Part shown: piece by piece, positions 27,366 to 38,842 of the stretch | Layout: every line of letters starts with the position of its first letter | Position numbering within the stretch: position 1 is the first letter of the stretch | Assembly (NCBI GenBank): GCA_022605425.2 | Contig: CM061247.1 | Coordinates: 1 to 64,000 of the forward strand | Reading direction: 5' to 3' | Source of the DNA: Hamiltosporidium tvaerminnensis | Taxonomy: Eukaryota > Microsporidia > Dubosqiidae | Length of the DNA stretch: 64,000 nt | Position numbers and translations under genes: made by a program | Notes under the pieces: model-generated | Databases searched by the model: none | What the model was told of the DNA's origin: nothing | The model's input: the letters and a program-made list of their open reading frames with translations, nothing else

Positions 27366-28213
27366 TCAAATACAAAATTTTAGTGGTTTATATATATTTG
27401 TGATTATAGAAGGCAGCAGATTAATTTTGACAGGTAGTTCTATTGAAAAGGTACAAAGCAAACCTATATCAAGAGTTGAAAAACTTTGTCCCTTGAGATC
27501 AAACATTTTAAAAACATTTTCTGAGAGTAATAAACTTGCAACGTCACTAATACAGTAGCAAATAGGAATATACAACTCGAACCTACGGAATTCACTTTTT
27601 GTCGATAAAGTTTGTCCGATATTAGTAAATAAATAAGGTACACCACATAGCAGGTTAGGAAGTGCTTCGTACTTCTTATATATGAAATTTAAAAAAAATA
27701 TCTGCACCATTTTTAATCGCAGAGTAAAAAAATCTCTATACAACTCTTGGATTTCTGGACAAATTTTACCAAATATCAACGCATGTGTCGCAATTCCCAA
27801 AATGTAAAATTATTAAAAATTTCTTTTTGGATTAATGCAAAGATTTTTCATATTAAAATATTAGCTTAAAATGCGTCTTTTGGAGGTACTCGATCAGCTA
27901 TTAATATAACCAAACAAGAAAACAGAAAACTCGTTCAAAGTTATTAGTCTAGAAAACTAAGCATAAGGTTGTTATTGAGTTTTCAAAATCGGTAAATAAT
28001 GAGGATTAGATCATGCGATGAACGGGGTTCTATTGCATTCGCAATAAAAATGTATTCTGGGGAACATAATCTATGTTTTAGGATTGCAATAATTCTCATA
28101 AAAAATATATTTATTTGCCGTTCATTAAGAAACTCCTTTGGATTTACTACAACAGATGATATAATGGATGGATTTATGCCTACATTTCTCCTCTTGAATG
28201 GATATAAATTCAA
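27366..28213 (-). pseudogene. Decayed relative of the frame-split secreted protein
   Basis: Two minus-strand frames, 27,983-28,213 and 27,366-27,800, follow one another; neither starts with ATG (both open at TTG with a stop just upstream). The second frame aligns with the downstream half of the split gene at 20,137. Each has GIA, then about 50 residues later LCG, then a tyrosine and an isoleucine-glycine pair, with similar aromatic spacing (residues 227-288 of the longer protein). The first frame shares an ISS...E...R-I-I pattern with residues 65-91 of that protein. The match is weak but ordered, and the lack of start codons fits a dead paralogue. Confidence 0.45.
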
Positions 28214-29114
28214 ATATAGAAAAAAGAATTAGATATAATCAGTTCACGAACATTTTGATTTTCATTGAGCGGAAATATGTGTAGACACTAGCAAAAAAAC
28301 TGATTTCAAAATTTAGGATATTAGATTGGGATATATTTTCGAATAAGAGAAGAATAAATTTATACTGATTCAGATATAATTGTTTTACAATATCCGCTTT
28401 AAATTGATAAAACTGTGGATCTAAAGGTATTGTTCTATAAAAGAATGGAAATAGATTAATTTGTTAGTGTAGAGAGAATTCTATTTTCAATAACCATGTA
28501 AAGTATTGTAGTTAAAATACTCTAATCTACTTTATAAATTTTAAATATCCGTAAAAATGGATAAAAATCGGGATTTTGGTAGTCAAACTACATTCGAACC
28601 TGTTTATTTTGCAAAAAAAAGATGCTTATATTCAGATCATCTGCCTAGTAAGATTTAAATTGTAAACAGGTGATATAAAATAATATGTAATACATGGGTA
28701 ACTGATACATATAAGTGATAAAAAAGGACAAGAAATCTCATGCAAAACATGTCTTTAAATAATTTCCTGTTTATTTTTAGTATATAGTTTATTTATATGT
28801 ACCTTAAATTAAATTAACGTAAATTCGACTCTAGAAATTAGATTAGATAGGTGTGGCGATATATAAAATGTACAAGACTAGAAATAATGTATTGGAACCC
28901 AAAATTTAAAATGCAAACTAAAAATATTATTTTATTTTAGAAATTCAGAATCACTTTCCAATCAAAACCGTTATTATTTAAATCTCTAAGGATTTTATCT
29001 TTTTATTGATAAATGTATTTTTCAAAAGATATTCTTTATTTTCTGTGATAAAATATTCTTAAACAATTTAATCAATTATTAATTAATTTAATTTGTTTTT
29101 ATTAATATAAATAT
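28214..29114. other. Upstream region of the LRR gene, no gene seen
   Basis: About 900 bases of AT-rich DNA between a pseudogene and the LRR gene. No array, RNA gene or C-rich motif was recognised. Confidence 0.5.
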
Positions 29115-32100
29115 ATGATATTTGCAGTTACCCTCAAAAATATGTTTTTGTATATTTTTGTATACATTGTTATTGTAAATTGTATTAAAGTACTTTTTAG
29201 AGCCAAAAATCATAATGAATCCGATGCTTTTGTATTTAGATTCTTGAACAGCTTATATGGAATTTTCGATGAGAATAACTCGTTCGTAGATATTTCTTCG
29301 GATTATACCTTAGATACCAATGGTTTGATATTGGATTCGCTGAATCCAAAAGTGAATCATTATGTTTTGCTTGAATACATGTATTTCGATATGACAAAAA
29401 TTGAAAGCAATTTAATGACTTTTTTGTTCTATTATAAAGATAATTTTAAAGATTACATATATTTGGGTGATATTATTTCCATGGATAATTTTATATTTTT
29501 ATTGTATCTGTTAAATTTAAGCTTTGTGTATTCTTTCGAGTATGATTCAAACACATTCTTTGAAATTTTAAATGCAATAGAATATTTGGATTTATTTGGT
29601 AATTCAGGAAAAATTATTATAAATAATCTAATAAAATATTTTTTGTTGGCTGACAAATCTATGGAAATACTTTTTACTGAAAATTATATATCGCCGCAAT
29701 TTATACCGAATATTTCTAATATTTATAATGAAATATTACTTGAAGGAATCAATTTATTTAATGGTAAATGTATTTTTAGGAATAGTAGCCTATTTATATT
29801 GCATGAAAAAGAAAATATAGATGATAAAAGTCTCTTACAGACCGAAGGTGTTCATATTTTTCCATGTATGCTTAAACTAAATGTCCTAAATAAATTTCGA
29901 ATGTATTTTTTTAGTTTAATTGGATTCTACATGAAAATGTCAGATTATGCTGTTTTGAATTTATCAGAAATCGATTTTTTAACTGAAAATGATACAAAAA
30001 TAATTTCTTGTTTTTCCAATGTTACAGAAATCACGCTGAGTAGCTGTTTCATCAAAAATTCATTTATAAAAATTATTCCACATTCTATATTATGTCAATC
30101 GCTTGATATTTTGAAGTTTTCAAATATCTTGTTTGATTCAAAAACTTTCTCAGAAATATTGAATTTTAGATTGAAAAAAATCAGTCTAGATACGTGCGAA
30201 ATTACGGATGGAAATTTTTTTACAGATTTAAATCTTAAGGAATCTTCAAAAAGCCTTAATTCATTGATTTTAACTGGAATATTACTTGAACAACATGATG
30301 TGGAACAAATATCTGGTTTGGAAAATCTTTCCGAACTATCTATTAAAAATTCTTCAATATGTTCGACATTATTTGAATACTTATGTAAAAACGAGACTAG
30401 TAAACTAAAAACTTTAAGATTTATTTCAAATTGCTATTCATTTACTGATATAAAATTCGTGTTCAATCTAACAAAATTAGAAAAAATGGATTTTTCTTGG
30501 AATAAATTTTTTTATTCCCCTTTTAAATCTAACTTATCAAGCGAATTCAAAAACCTAGAAATATTAAAAATATTAAGATTGTGCGAGGTATATGAATTTA
30601 ACAGGAAAAACATTTGCGGGATTATTAGTTTAAAGAATTTAAAAGAGCTTATTATATCAAAAAATAATTTTATTGACAAATATTTTCTAAATTTTCAAGG
30701 AATACTTAAATTAGAAGTTTTCAAATGCCAAAATGTTCGACTTCTTTCGATGGATTTAGATTTCTTTTCGAGTCATTTAGATTTACATTTTTTAAATTTT
30801 AAAGATAATGATATAAATTCAAGTAACTTACACTATATTTTCAAATTTAAAAATCTTTATAAGTTAAATCTCTCGATGAATAAGTGTATATCAGAGGATA
30901 ACTTAGCTGATTTTGATTTAAGAGGAATCCAAGAATTGAAACTCAATCATTGTTTGATTAATGGATCTCTTTCGGTTTGGAAAATAAATATTGATGTTCT
31001 AGAGAATTTATCGTTCCTATCACTTACTGGAAACACACTCAATATTTCGGATATTTTATATATCTTCAATTTGAAAAATTTAATAAGTTTAAACATAAGT
31101 CAATGCAATATAAAAAAGGGATATATTCCATCTACAAAAAATTCTCAAATTCAAAATTTGGATCTGACTGGAAATATACTTAATGAAAACGATCTTCTAG
31201 CACTTTTTAAAATTAAAAAATTGAAGACTCTAAATATATCTCGATGTAGTTTAACTAAAAACACATTAAAACTCTTAAATGAAATTTCAAAGGATTCAAA
31301 TATCGAAAAGCTTGAAATTTTACAAAATATATTAAGTAAACGAGATATAAATGTTATTTCAAACTTGAAAAAACTAAATAAATTAAACGTAAGTTCCTGT
31401 TTCCTGAAAAGAAGTTCTTTAAGTAATCTAAAAAATCTTTCCAAGTACAAAAATTTAGAAATATTAGATATTTCAAATAATAATATTTCTACTGAAGATA
31501 TTTCTTCAATATTAAGGATATTATCTTTGAAAGAACTATTTATGAATAGATGTTCCGGACACATTTTAAAAATAAATACGCCTAGTTTATATAATTTAAG
31601 TAGGATTAAGAAACTTGATCTCCAAGAAAACGATTTGAGTTTTGCAGATTTAGATTTTATTGTTAAGTTGGAATATTTGGAGGTATTAAACTTACAAAAC
31701 TGTAAGATTGGGCTTAATGAACTGGTAATCTTTTCAAATGCAAAATCACACTTATCACTATTAGAATTAAATCTTGGATATAATATATTAAGCGCCAGTG
31801 ATATTTTGGCTATTAATTGTTTCTCTACGATGAGATTTTTAGATTTGCGCAACACAAAATTAGAAGAAGGGAAATTTTCATTCCTTCGTTGCGAACAGTT
31901 AAAAAAATGTCTTTCTGTCTTAATTTTAGCACAAAATAATCTCGATTATGAAGATGTTTATAATTTATCAACCTTTGAAAATTTAAGAAAACTTGACTTA
32001 TCTTATTCCATCAGAAAACCAGACCTTATATATTTATTTAAGAATTCATGCATCTCAAAATCTTTAGAGTTTTTAGATTTATCTTTTTGTAAGTTGAATG

Positions 32101-32648
32101 CAAACGATATACTTGGAATACTCAAATGTAGAAACCTATTATTTTTAATTTTGAAATGCTGTAATTTAAAATATGGTTGTTTTTCTTGTTATGATGAACT
32201 TTTTTTAGACTTAAAAATTCAATTATTGTCATTAAAAAGAAATAATATTTCTTCAAAAGATCTAAAAAATATTTTTAAGATACCTACGATCAGATTCTTA
32301 TGTATTTCACATTGCAATCTTCCAAAAAATGCACTCGATATTGCAGAATTTAGTTCAATAAATCTAAATATTCTTCACTTAAATGGAAATAGTATTTCGA
32401 AAAAAGGTTTTGATTTTATTTGTAATTCTTTAAAGCTTAAAGAACTTTCAGTTTCAATGTGTCGATTTAGGTTTAGATTTCTTAAAAGTTTATTGGAAAA
32501 ACCTATTATGGAAACATTGGAGATTTTTAAGGCAAAATGTAATTTATGCCATTCGGAAGATCTTATAAATTTTTATAGTAGCGCAAATGAAATCGAATAC
32601 TATTTTATGAAATGCCGCGATGAGTCAGGACAGATAGTTGAGTTTTAG
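29115..32648 (+). CDS. Large secreted leucine-rich repeat protein
   Basis: A 1,177-residue protein with no interruption. Residues about 5-26 form a hydrophobic leader (FLYIFVYIVIVN), so it is probably secreted or anchored by its N-terminus. After a 280-residue non-repetitive head, residues about 285-1,150 are a long solenoid of leucine-rich repeats. Units alternate between L..L.LS.N.LS..D-type and L..LN+S.C.L-type, giving a two-unit period like that of the ribonuclease-inhibitor class. The Cys and Asn positions that close each turn are easily seen, for example LEILDISNNNIS and LKTLNISRCSL. No C-terminal membrane segment is present. Secreted LRR families are expanded in several microsporidia and are thought to act at the host interface; that role is inferred. 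No other LRR gene is evident in the window. Confidence 0.9.
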   Translation: MIFAVTLKNMFLYIFVYIVIVNCIKVLFRAKNHNESDAFVFRFLNSLYGIFDENNSFVDISSDYTLDTNGLILDSLNPKVNHYVLLEYMYFDMTKIESNLMTFLFYYKDNFKDYIYLGDIISMDNFIFLLYLLNLSFVYSFEYDSNTFFEILNAIEYLDLFGNSGKIIINNLIKYFLLADKSMEILFTENYISPQFIPNISNIYNEILLEGINLFNGKCIFRNSSLFILHEKENIDDKSLLQTEGVHIFPCMLKLNVLNKFRMYFFSLIGFYMKMSDYAVLNLSEIDFLTENDTKIISCFSNVTEITLSSCFIKNSFIKIIPHSILCQSLDILKFSNILFDSKTFSEILNFRLKKISLDTCEITDGNFFTDLNLKESSKSLNSLILTGILLEQHDVEQISGLENLSELSIKNSSICSTLFEYLCKNETSKLKTLRFISNCYSFTDIKFVFNLTKLEKMDFSWNKFFYSPFKSNLSSEFKNLEILKILRLCEVYEFNRKNICGIISLKNLKELIISKNNFIDKYFLNFQGILKLEVFKCQNVRLLSMDLDFFSSHLDLHFLNFKDNDINSSNLHYIFKFKNLYKLNLSMNKCISEDNLADFDLRGIQELKLNHCLINGSLSVWKINIDVLENLSFLSLTGNTLNISDILYIFNLKNLISLNISQCNIKKGYIPSTKNSQIQNLDLTGNILNENDLLALFKIKKLKTLNISRCSLTKNTLKLLNEISKDSNIEKLEILQNILSKRDINVISNLKKLNKLNVSSCFLKRSSLSNLKNLSKYKNLEILDISNNNISTEDISSILRILSLKELFMNRCSGHILKINTPSLYNLSRIKKLDLQENDLSFADLDFIVKLEYLEVLNLQNCKIGLNELVIFSNAKSHLSLLELNLGYNILSASDILAINCFSTMRFLDLRNTKLEEGKFSFLRCEQLKKCLSVLILAQNNLDYEDVYNLSTFENLRKLDLSYSIRKPDLIYLFKNSCISKSLEFLDLSFCKLNANDILGILKCRNLLFLILKCCNLKYGCFSCYDELFLDLKIQLLSLKRNNISSKDLKNIFKIPTIRFLCISHCNLPKNALDIAEFSSINLNILHLNGNSISKKGFDFICNSLKLKELSVSMCRFRFRFLKSLLEKPIMETLEIFKAKCNLCHSEDLINFYSSANEIEYYFMKCRDESGQIVEF

Positions 32649-35004
32649 AAACAATAAATCTAATAATATTTTGTTAAAATCGATTTTTCACTATAACTTT
32701 GTTTATTTGATTTTTAATTTGATGATAAAAATATTTTTGAATTAAAAAAAATATGAGTTAATATATTATTAAATGTAAAGGCAATTTGATTCGCATTTAA
32801 ATATACAAACGCCTTTTATTTTTTTAAATTGTAAATCGCTGAATATATCCACTTAGTAAATTTATAAATGTAAAAAAAAGGTTAAATATAATGGATTCCA
32901 AACATGGACATATTATGTTCAAAAAAATATTTTTTCTGCGATTTGAAAAGTCTGATGTCATAAAAATAAAATTATATTTTAACATAGAATAAAGTGCGAA
33001 TTAAATAAATATTATGATTAAACCGAAAAAATATTTTTTTATGCTCTAAAATATTGTAATTGGTTGTTTAAAAATTTTTAAAAAAGTTTACCAAGTTTTT
33101 GACCAATGTTTATCTAACAAAGAATCTATTATAAATTACAAAAAAATATATTGAAAGCTAAATTGAAAATTTATCCTCGGAACGCAGAAAAAAAAATCCG
33201 TTAGAGAAGCCATAAAAATCAGTGTTTTCAGTTTAAAAAATAGCTATAAATAAGAACCTATATCTCACGAAATGAGTGAATATTATAATCATTTACAAAG
33301 TTCAAAGTATCAAAATATTCTGATATTGTGAATTTTCTTACGAATTAGTGATTCGAATATTAAAAATAAAATTACAAAATGGAAATTATAGAAAATTATT
33401 TAAAACTCTAATATTTTAAAATCTGATTCATCAAAGAATCACACGAAATATAATAAAGATTATTATGATACCAAATAATATTAAGCATTTGTAAACAGGT
33501 AGAAAAAACAATATAAATCAGTCTTTTAAAAAGTTTATTTTATAGTTTACAAATTAGATAAGTTTACTTGGATTTTATTTCCTCATGAAACTACCTTATA
33601 TAATAATCGTCAGTTATATCGTATAAGAACTTTATTAGATTGAATAAGAAATAATAATTGCTACCAGGATATATCTTATTTTTTTACTATACATTCACAT
33701 CAAATGAAAAGGTTTGGATTTAAATATCTGCTTCTGAATATGATTTAGTTGAGTAATTTTGGCTGAATATAATCATATCTATTGAAGTCACAAAAAGTTA
33801 ATATAAACTATGCTATCTAATCAAGTTCTTGATTTCAATGTGAAACTATTTTCTAAAATCTATTTGGTTTCTTTCTGTAATATATTTCTTACAAAATTTT
33901 TCGTTAAATTAACCATAAAACATGTTTACGCTGTGCTTGAAACTTAATAAATTTATTTTTTAGCAATACAATGTTCGGAAGCTTTTTAAAAAAAAAATTA
34001 TAAAATTTGTAGTCTTATTAAATACATTTTTTTGCTTAAAAAAACAAAAAATAAATTCTAAAGAACTCTTAATAAATAAAATAGGAAATTTAGAATATTA
34101 GAAGAGAAGTGCACTAAAAAAATTATCAGAGAAGGTTTTATATAATTCCATCGGTCTTTGTCCAACAAATCCAAAACAATTATCTTAATAGAGCATGTTA
34201 CGAAGCAGATATCTTTTTTGATCAGATAAAATCGCTTTGTATTCTTGGATTGTTGCGTTTTTGAAAAAATAATCTTTATTAACCGTAATACCGTTTTTTA
34301 ACTTAAATACGGCAAACGAACTGCATTATCATAGAACATATGTTCATTTGATAAATATTTGTCAAGAATAAAGTTTATAATTTAGTAAAAATATATACAG
34401 ATATTTTAAAGCGATTATTATACTTTAGGTGTAATTTTAAGCCTAAATCGACAACACTTTAAAATAAAAATATTTATTATCTCTTTACATATGAAAATCA
34501 ACCAATTGGTTTTAGGTAAAGCTGAGCCTCTATCATGAATAAAAATATAATCTTTTAGGCAAGTATATTGAAGAAAAATGAATGTGTTTCAAATTATTAT
34601 AGTTCTGACATGTGTTTGAGTATTTTAATCGTGAATATATCCTTTAAGATTCTTGGCTATTTTTTGAAAACAGTTTTAAGCTCAACTTGATTTTCTTGGT
34701 AAATAAATGATTTAAAAATAAAAGAAATATTGATGAAAATGTATGGAAAGATATTCTTTTTACCATTAAATTTATAAATTATTTTATAAATTTTATCAAG
34801 AAAATTAAATTCATATTTCAACGTTAAGCATTTAAAAAAAAAATACATTTTAAAATTTACAATTTTTTAGAAAAATACTTAGAAATCCATATTGAACTCA
34901 TTTATTTAAAAATCATATTTTTTTGAAATATTCGTTTAAGTTATTTGTTAAAATTATATTTAGTAAATATTGATAATATCAAAGAAATTAAATATAAAAA
35001 AGAT
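32649..35004. other. Intergenic, no gene supported
   Basis: Over 2.3 kb of AT-rich sequence. Only one short minus-strand frame above 60 codons (34,657-34,848) occurs, with low-complexity Phe/Lys/Ile composition. No RNA gene or repeat array was recognised. Confidence 0.55.
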
Positions 35005-35229
35005 TTAATGTTTATTATCTGAACAACTTGCTTTCTTTTGTTCTTCTCTAAGTCTTTTTTCTTCAAAATACTTCCTTTTCTTATCTTTTATTTGTTTAAC
35101 TCTGTCTCGCATTTTCTGTGCCTCTTGTTTCTCTTCCGTCCTTATTTGTTTTCTTTTTTCCCAATTTATTGGATTTGATGGCTTTTTTATTTTTCTATCT
35201 TTCCATGGTTTCTTTAAAATATTTGCCAT
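35005..35229 (-). CDS. Small basic coiled-coil protein, Cgr1/CCDC86-like
   Basis: 74 residues, strongly basic, starting MANILKKPWKDRKIKK. A short W-K motif near the N-terminus, a second tryptophan (INWEKRK) and a long Lys/Arg/Glu helix with a QIKDKKRKY segment match the layout of Cgr1/CCDC86, nucleolar proteins involved in large ribosomal subunit maturation in fungi. It is shorter than the yeast protein, as is usual in microsporidia. Other small basic coiled-coil proteins could look like this, so the name is tentative. It lies about 340 bases downstream of the NF-YC gene on the same strand. Confidence 0.5.
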   Translation of the reverse strand: MANILKKPWKDRKIKKPSNPINWEKRKQIRTEEKQEAQKMRDRVKQIKDKKRKYFEEKRLREEQKKASCSDNKH

Positions 35230-35568
35230 TTTTTAGTTTGATGGTCTATAATTTTAAAATATTAAAACTTAAAAGAAAATATTTTACTTGAATAAAAGTA
35301 AGAATTCTGTACGAAATTTAAGAAATAAGAAAAAAAAGAAAATATTAAATCTTCTTCTTTAAAAAATAATTTATAATTTTTTAAATTTCTTACTAAAATA
35401 TTTTTTATGAATCTTTATTATCTTTAATTCTTTACAAAAAAAAATAGTAGAATCTCAAAATTATTAAACAAAACTCATAAAATTATTTTTAGAGACATGA
35501 AACTAGTTTAATATGTATAATTTATATTTTTTTATGTATATTTTATAGATAAAACATTTTGTTTTGCT

Positions 35569-36015
35569 TTATCTGTCAATCTCTTCGATACCTCCTCTAT
35601 CATTAAATTTTTTTTGTTCTCCATACTCTGACTCATCATATTGCTCCAATGATTGTCCTAGGTCACTTCTAGGAATTATATAAATAAGAAAATCAAACAT
35701 ATCGGATGTTTTGACAGCTGCGGACAAATCGTTTTTTTGTAATATTCTTCTTTTATTTTCTTCGGTATTCAACCATGCTCTAAGTGTTAGTTCTTCTATA
35801 AATACTTCTGCAACCTTTGAAAAGAGAATTGGTACTTCCGATGCCACCATTTTTACTTCTTCTTCTACTTTCATAAGTCGTTTTATTCTAGCTAGTGGCA
35901 ACTGAAAATCCTTATAATTTGGTGGCTCATGCTCTGCTTTATCTATCGAGGTATGCCAAAATCTCTCTATAATAGTTTTTGAACTCTGTTTAGATGGAAG
36001 ATGATTTGGATTCAT
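35569..36015 (-). CDS. HAP5: NF-YC/Hap5 histone-fold transcription factor subunit
   Basis: 148 residues. The core has the NF-YC signature in order: FWHTSIDKAE, LPLARIKRLMKVEEEVKMVA, then a helix with FIEELTLRAWLNTEENKRR and ILQKNDLSAAV, then DFLIYIIPR. This is the H2A-like histone fold that pairs with NF-YB/Hap3 and, with NF-YA/Hap2, binds CCAAT boxes in promoters. The intact FIEELTLRAW-type alpha-2 helix and the trailing alpha-C segment favour NF-YC over Dpb3/CHRAC-type relatives. The start is the first ATG of the frame. Immediately upstream lies a five-unit 52-bp tandem array (36,066-36,332), which could influence expression. No C-rich motif is seen before this ATG. Confidence 0.93.
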   Translation of the reverse strand: MNPNHLPSKQSSKTIIERFWHTSIDKAEHEPPNYKDFQLPLARIKRLMKVEEEVKMVASEVPILFSKVAEVFIEELTLRAWLNTEENKRRILQKNDLSAAVKTSDMFDFLIYIIPRSDLGQSLEQYDESEYGEQKKFNDRGGIEEIDR

Positions 36016-36065
36016 AATTTCAGATTGAAGCGCTAGGATATAATTAATTATAAAACATTGTTTTA

Positions 36066-36332
36066 AAATTGATAAGAAATAAAAATCTTATTTTAGTATC
36101 AGTGTTTTATAAAAAATTAGAATTCTTAAAATAAAAATCTTTTTTTAGTATCAGTGTTTTATAAAAAATTAGAATTCTTAAAATAAAAATCTTTTTTTAG
36201 TATCAGTGTTTTATAAAAATTTAGAATTCTTAAAATAAAAATCCTATTTTAGTATCAGTGTTTTATAAAAATTTAGAATTCTTAAAATAAAAATCTTATT
36301 TTAATATCAGTGTTTTATAAAAATTTAGAATT
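36066..36332. repeat. 52-bp tandem repeat, five copies
   Basis: The word AGTATCAGTGTTTTATAAAA recurs at 36,095, 36,147, 36,199, 36,251 and (as AATATCAG) 36,303, an exact 52-base period. Each unit also carries TTAGAATTCTTAAAATAAAA. Copies are nearly identical, so the expansion is recent. The array lies 50 bases upstream of the NF-YC start codon. It lacks the ACACCC core of the other promoter arrays in the window. Confidence 0.95.
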
Positions 36333-37539
36333 TTTTTTAAACTCAAAAAAAAGAGTAAAAATATATTTTTTTCAAAATTTTTGTAACACAAAATTTACTT
36401 TTTTAAATAAACAAAGATTTAATGATTATTAAGGAGAAAAGAAATTATAAATTTGTTGTAAAAATTTTAAACTGAAGGTTAGAAATTTGTTTTCTTTTTA
36501 TTAATTAATTTACTAAAAATTAATATTCAAATCTTTAGGATATTAGAATTATAAGATAAAGATTAATCATTGTTTTTTGTACATTTTATTGATTTAAATA
36601 ACTTTTTTTGTACTTTTACTGTCTGTTTCTTGCATTCTTCAATATACGATTTATATAAAATATTTTTTTGTAGAAATTAAATATTATTTTTTTTAGTTGG
36701 AGACTTTTTTTATGAATTGTTTTCTGTAAGAAAAAGTATTTCGAATAACATTATAGGCTGTTAATATCTATAATATACATTTAATAGATTTTTTATAAAT
36801 TTTTAAGTATTTATAGCAATATTTATGTTTTAAATTTTATACATGACTTTACAATAAATTAGTTTGAGATATTTTTAATTAAACCTAATTTCAAAAGAAA
36901 TATTCTAGACAATAGTATACACAAATTGTATATATTTTTGAATAAAGAACAGAAATAATATAAATATTTACTTCTTATTAATGAATGAAGTTTTTTAGTT
37001 GTATATAGATTTTTAAAAATTAATACAATTTAGTTAGGTTTAAATCTTTCTTAATTTAAATCTTTAAATAAAATTTTTTGTCTTTTGTAAATGCATAAAA
37101 GAACAACCCTGAAATAATTAAAGATTGAAATCAAGAATACAGTTTTAAAAATACTTCTATCAACGTATATGTGTGTTACGAAGAAGTTTTTAAGTGTGGA
37201 GTTATGAAGCGAACATATGTTTTTGTAAATCTTGGATTATCTGGAAATAAACAAGGAAATTTTGATTAAAAAATTTAAAATATAACTTTCTCTAGAATTT
37301 CTTTGGCTGAATAAAAAGAGAGTATGGACTGGATTTATTTTTTTAATATTCTCAATTTGTAATTATACTGTTGAATGACATTAAAAATTAAAGAAAAACT
37401 TATATAAAACTTAGGAAACAGTTACATTTAAATGGTCTTTTCAAATAATTGGCAAGATAAACATTACATACTACTTTAGTAATAAATTTGCTATACAAAG
37501 GATAAATTTGAATTGGATGTGTAAACATGATTTTAAAAA
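36333..37539. other. Intergenic, no gene seen
   Basis: AT-rich sequence between the 52-bp array and a retroelement relic. The fragment may begin earlier than 37,540, but nothing convincing was recognised. Confidence 0.5.
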
Positions 37540-38180
37540 AATAAATTCTCTAAAAACCATTAAAATTTTCTATTGGGTTTTAAAACATGTCTGAAGATAC
37601 TCATAACAAATTCATGATCTTGATATTACGCTTTTTTTTGCTTTTATCAAATATAAATTTAAGTCTTCAAAACGAATTAGGAGTCACTCTGTTCAAAAAT
37701 CTATTAATTATGAAGGGAAATCAATGGCTCAGTTTTCCGTAAAACCAATACAACGAGTAGTGCTGAAAGCTTTTTATTAATAAAGCCGGATTTTATTTTA
37801 AATATTTTATTTTTCTAATAATTATAAGAAAGTCAAAACCTAAATAAAATTGAATTTCTTAGTAATCTATGCAATTTTAGACATCATCTATAAATTTTTC
37901 AAAAATGCATGATATTTAAGAACAAATGTCATCATAAAAAACCTGGATTTAGACGATTTGAGAAATATTTTGGTACAAAATGGTTAGGTTATTCAAAAAA
38001 AAGTCTTCAGTAGCTTCTGTGCAATCTATATAAAAAAAAGTAATGATTCTGATAAATCTAAGATAATTCAAGGGAGATCTAGGGCTTTTAATGAGTAGTA
38101 ATGTCAATGCTGTGGCAAGTAAAAAATTACATAGATCAATTCTATTACAAATACACTGCTTTATAAAATCTAAGATAAAT
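37540..38180 (+). mobile_element. Decayed R4-like retrotransposon, copy 5
   Basis: The plus-strand string at 37,664-37,703 encodes YKFKSSKRIRSHSVQ-like residues, nearly identical to the DNA of the copy at 45,990-46,640. Upstream frames give a TCLKIL and HNKF layout matching TRCEKIL and RRHNEV of that copy. Downstream, NKPDFILNI (about 37,782) matches NRPDIFIL at its endonuclease PD motif. Frameshifts and stops abound. The 3' end is unclear; similarity seems to fade by about 38,180. Confidence 0.65.
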
Positions 38181-38842
38181 TTATAATACATAAAATCACA
38201 GAAGATGGAATTAATAACCTAAGGAATCTTACATATAATTTGTTCCAAAAGTAATTTTCAAATTTTATTTAGAATATAATAGTTTAAAGAATTAATAATA
38301 GTTTTAATGTAAAAAAGCGTTGATAGAAAATACGAAAAATTTCAAATTTATTTCTTGTAAATTTCAATTACAACCTATGGCTGTATTTCATTTCTTACTA
38401 TTCATTCTATAGGGTAAAATGACTCTTATTGGGGGTTGTATTTTGTTCGAAACAGATGACAACTCATAACATGATATTATACTTTTTCAAAGCACTTAAA
38501 ATATTCAAAAGGCATAACATACTTAATAAAATATTCTAAAAATATATTTAATAAAATTCAAAGCAAATATGAATCTTTTAAATACAAAAACACAAAATTC
38601 GGAATTAGAGATCTAAGAATATTAATAGCATGATCTGCTATCTCCTTTTTTAAATTAATAATCAGTTTACTTAAAATGACTTATTAATACATTTAAAAGA
38701 GATATGTAAATCTTTTTACACACATATTTGTATAATAAAATTAGTCTTATAAAATTTTTATAATTTTATTTTTCCATTTTTATTTTTATATTTTTTTAAA
38801 AATGATTAATTTAAATTTATAAGTAACCGTTATACAATAATT
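38181..38842. other. Intergenic, no gene seen
   Basis: AT-rich region upstream of the next plus-strand gene. No feature is supported. Confidence 0.5.

Noticed and set aside
31151-31855. 234-codon minus-strand frame inside the LRR gene
   Set aside because: Antisense shadow of the LRR repeats, Ser/Phe/Lys-rich, with no independent signal.
37949-38191. 80-codon minus-strand frame
   Set aside because: Antisense to a decayed retroelement copy on the plus strand; no coding features.
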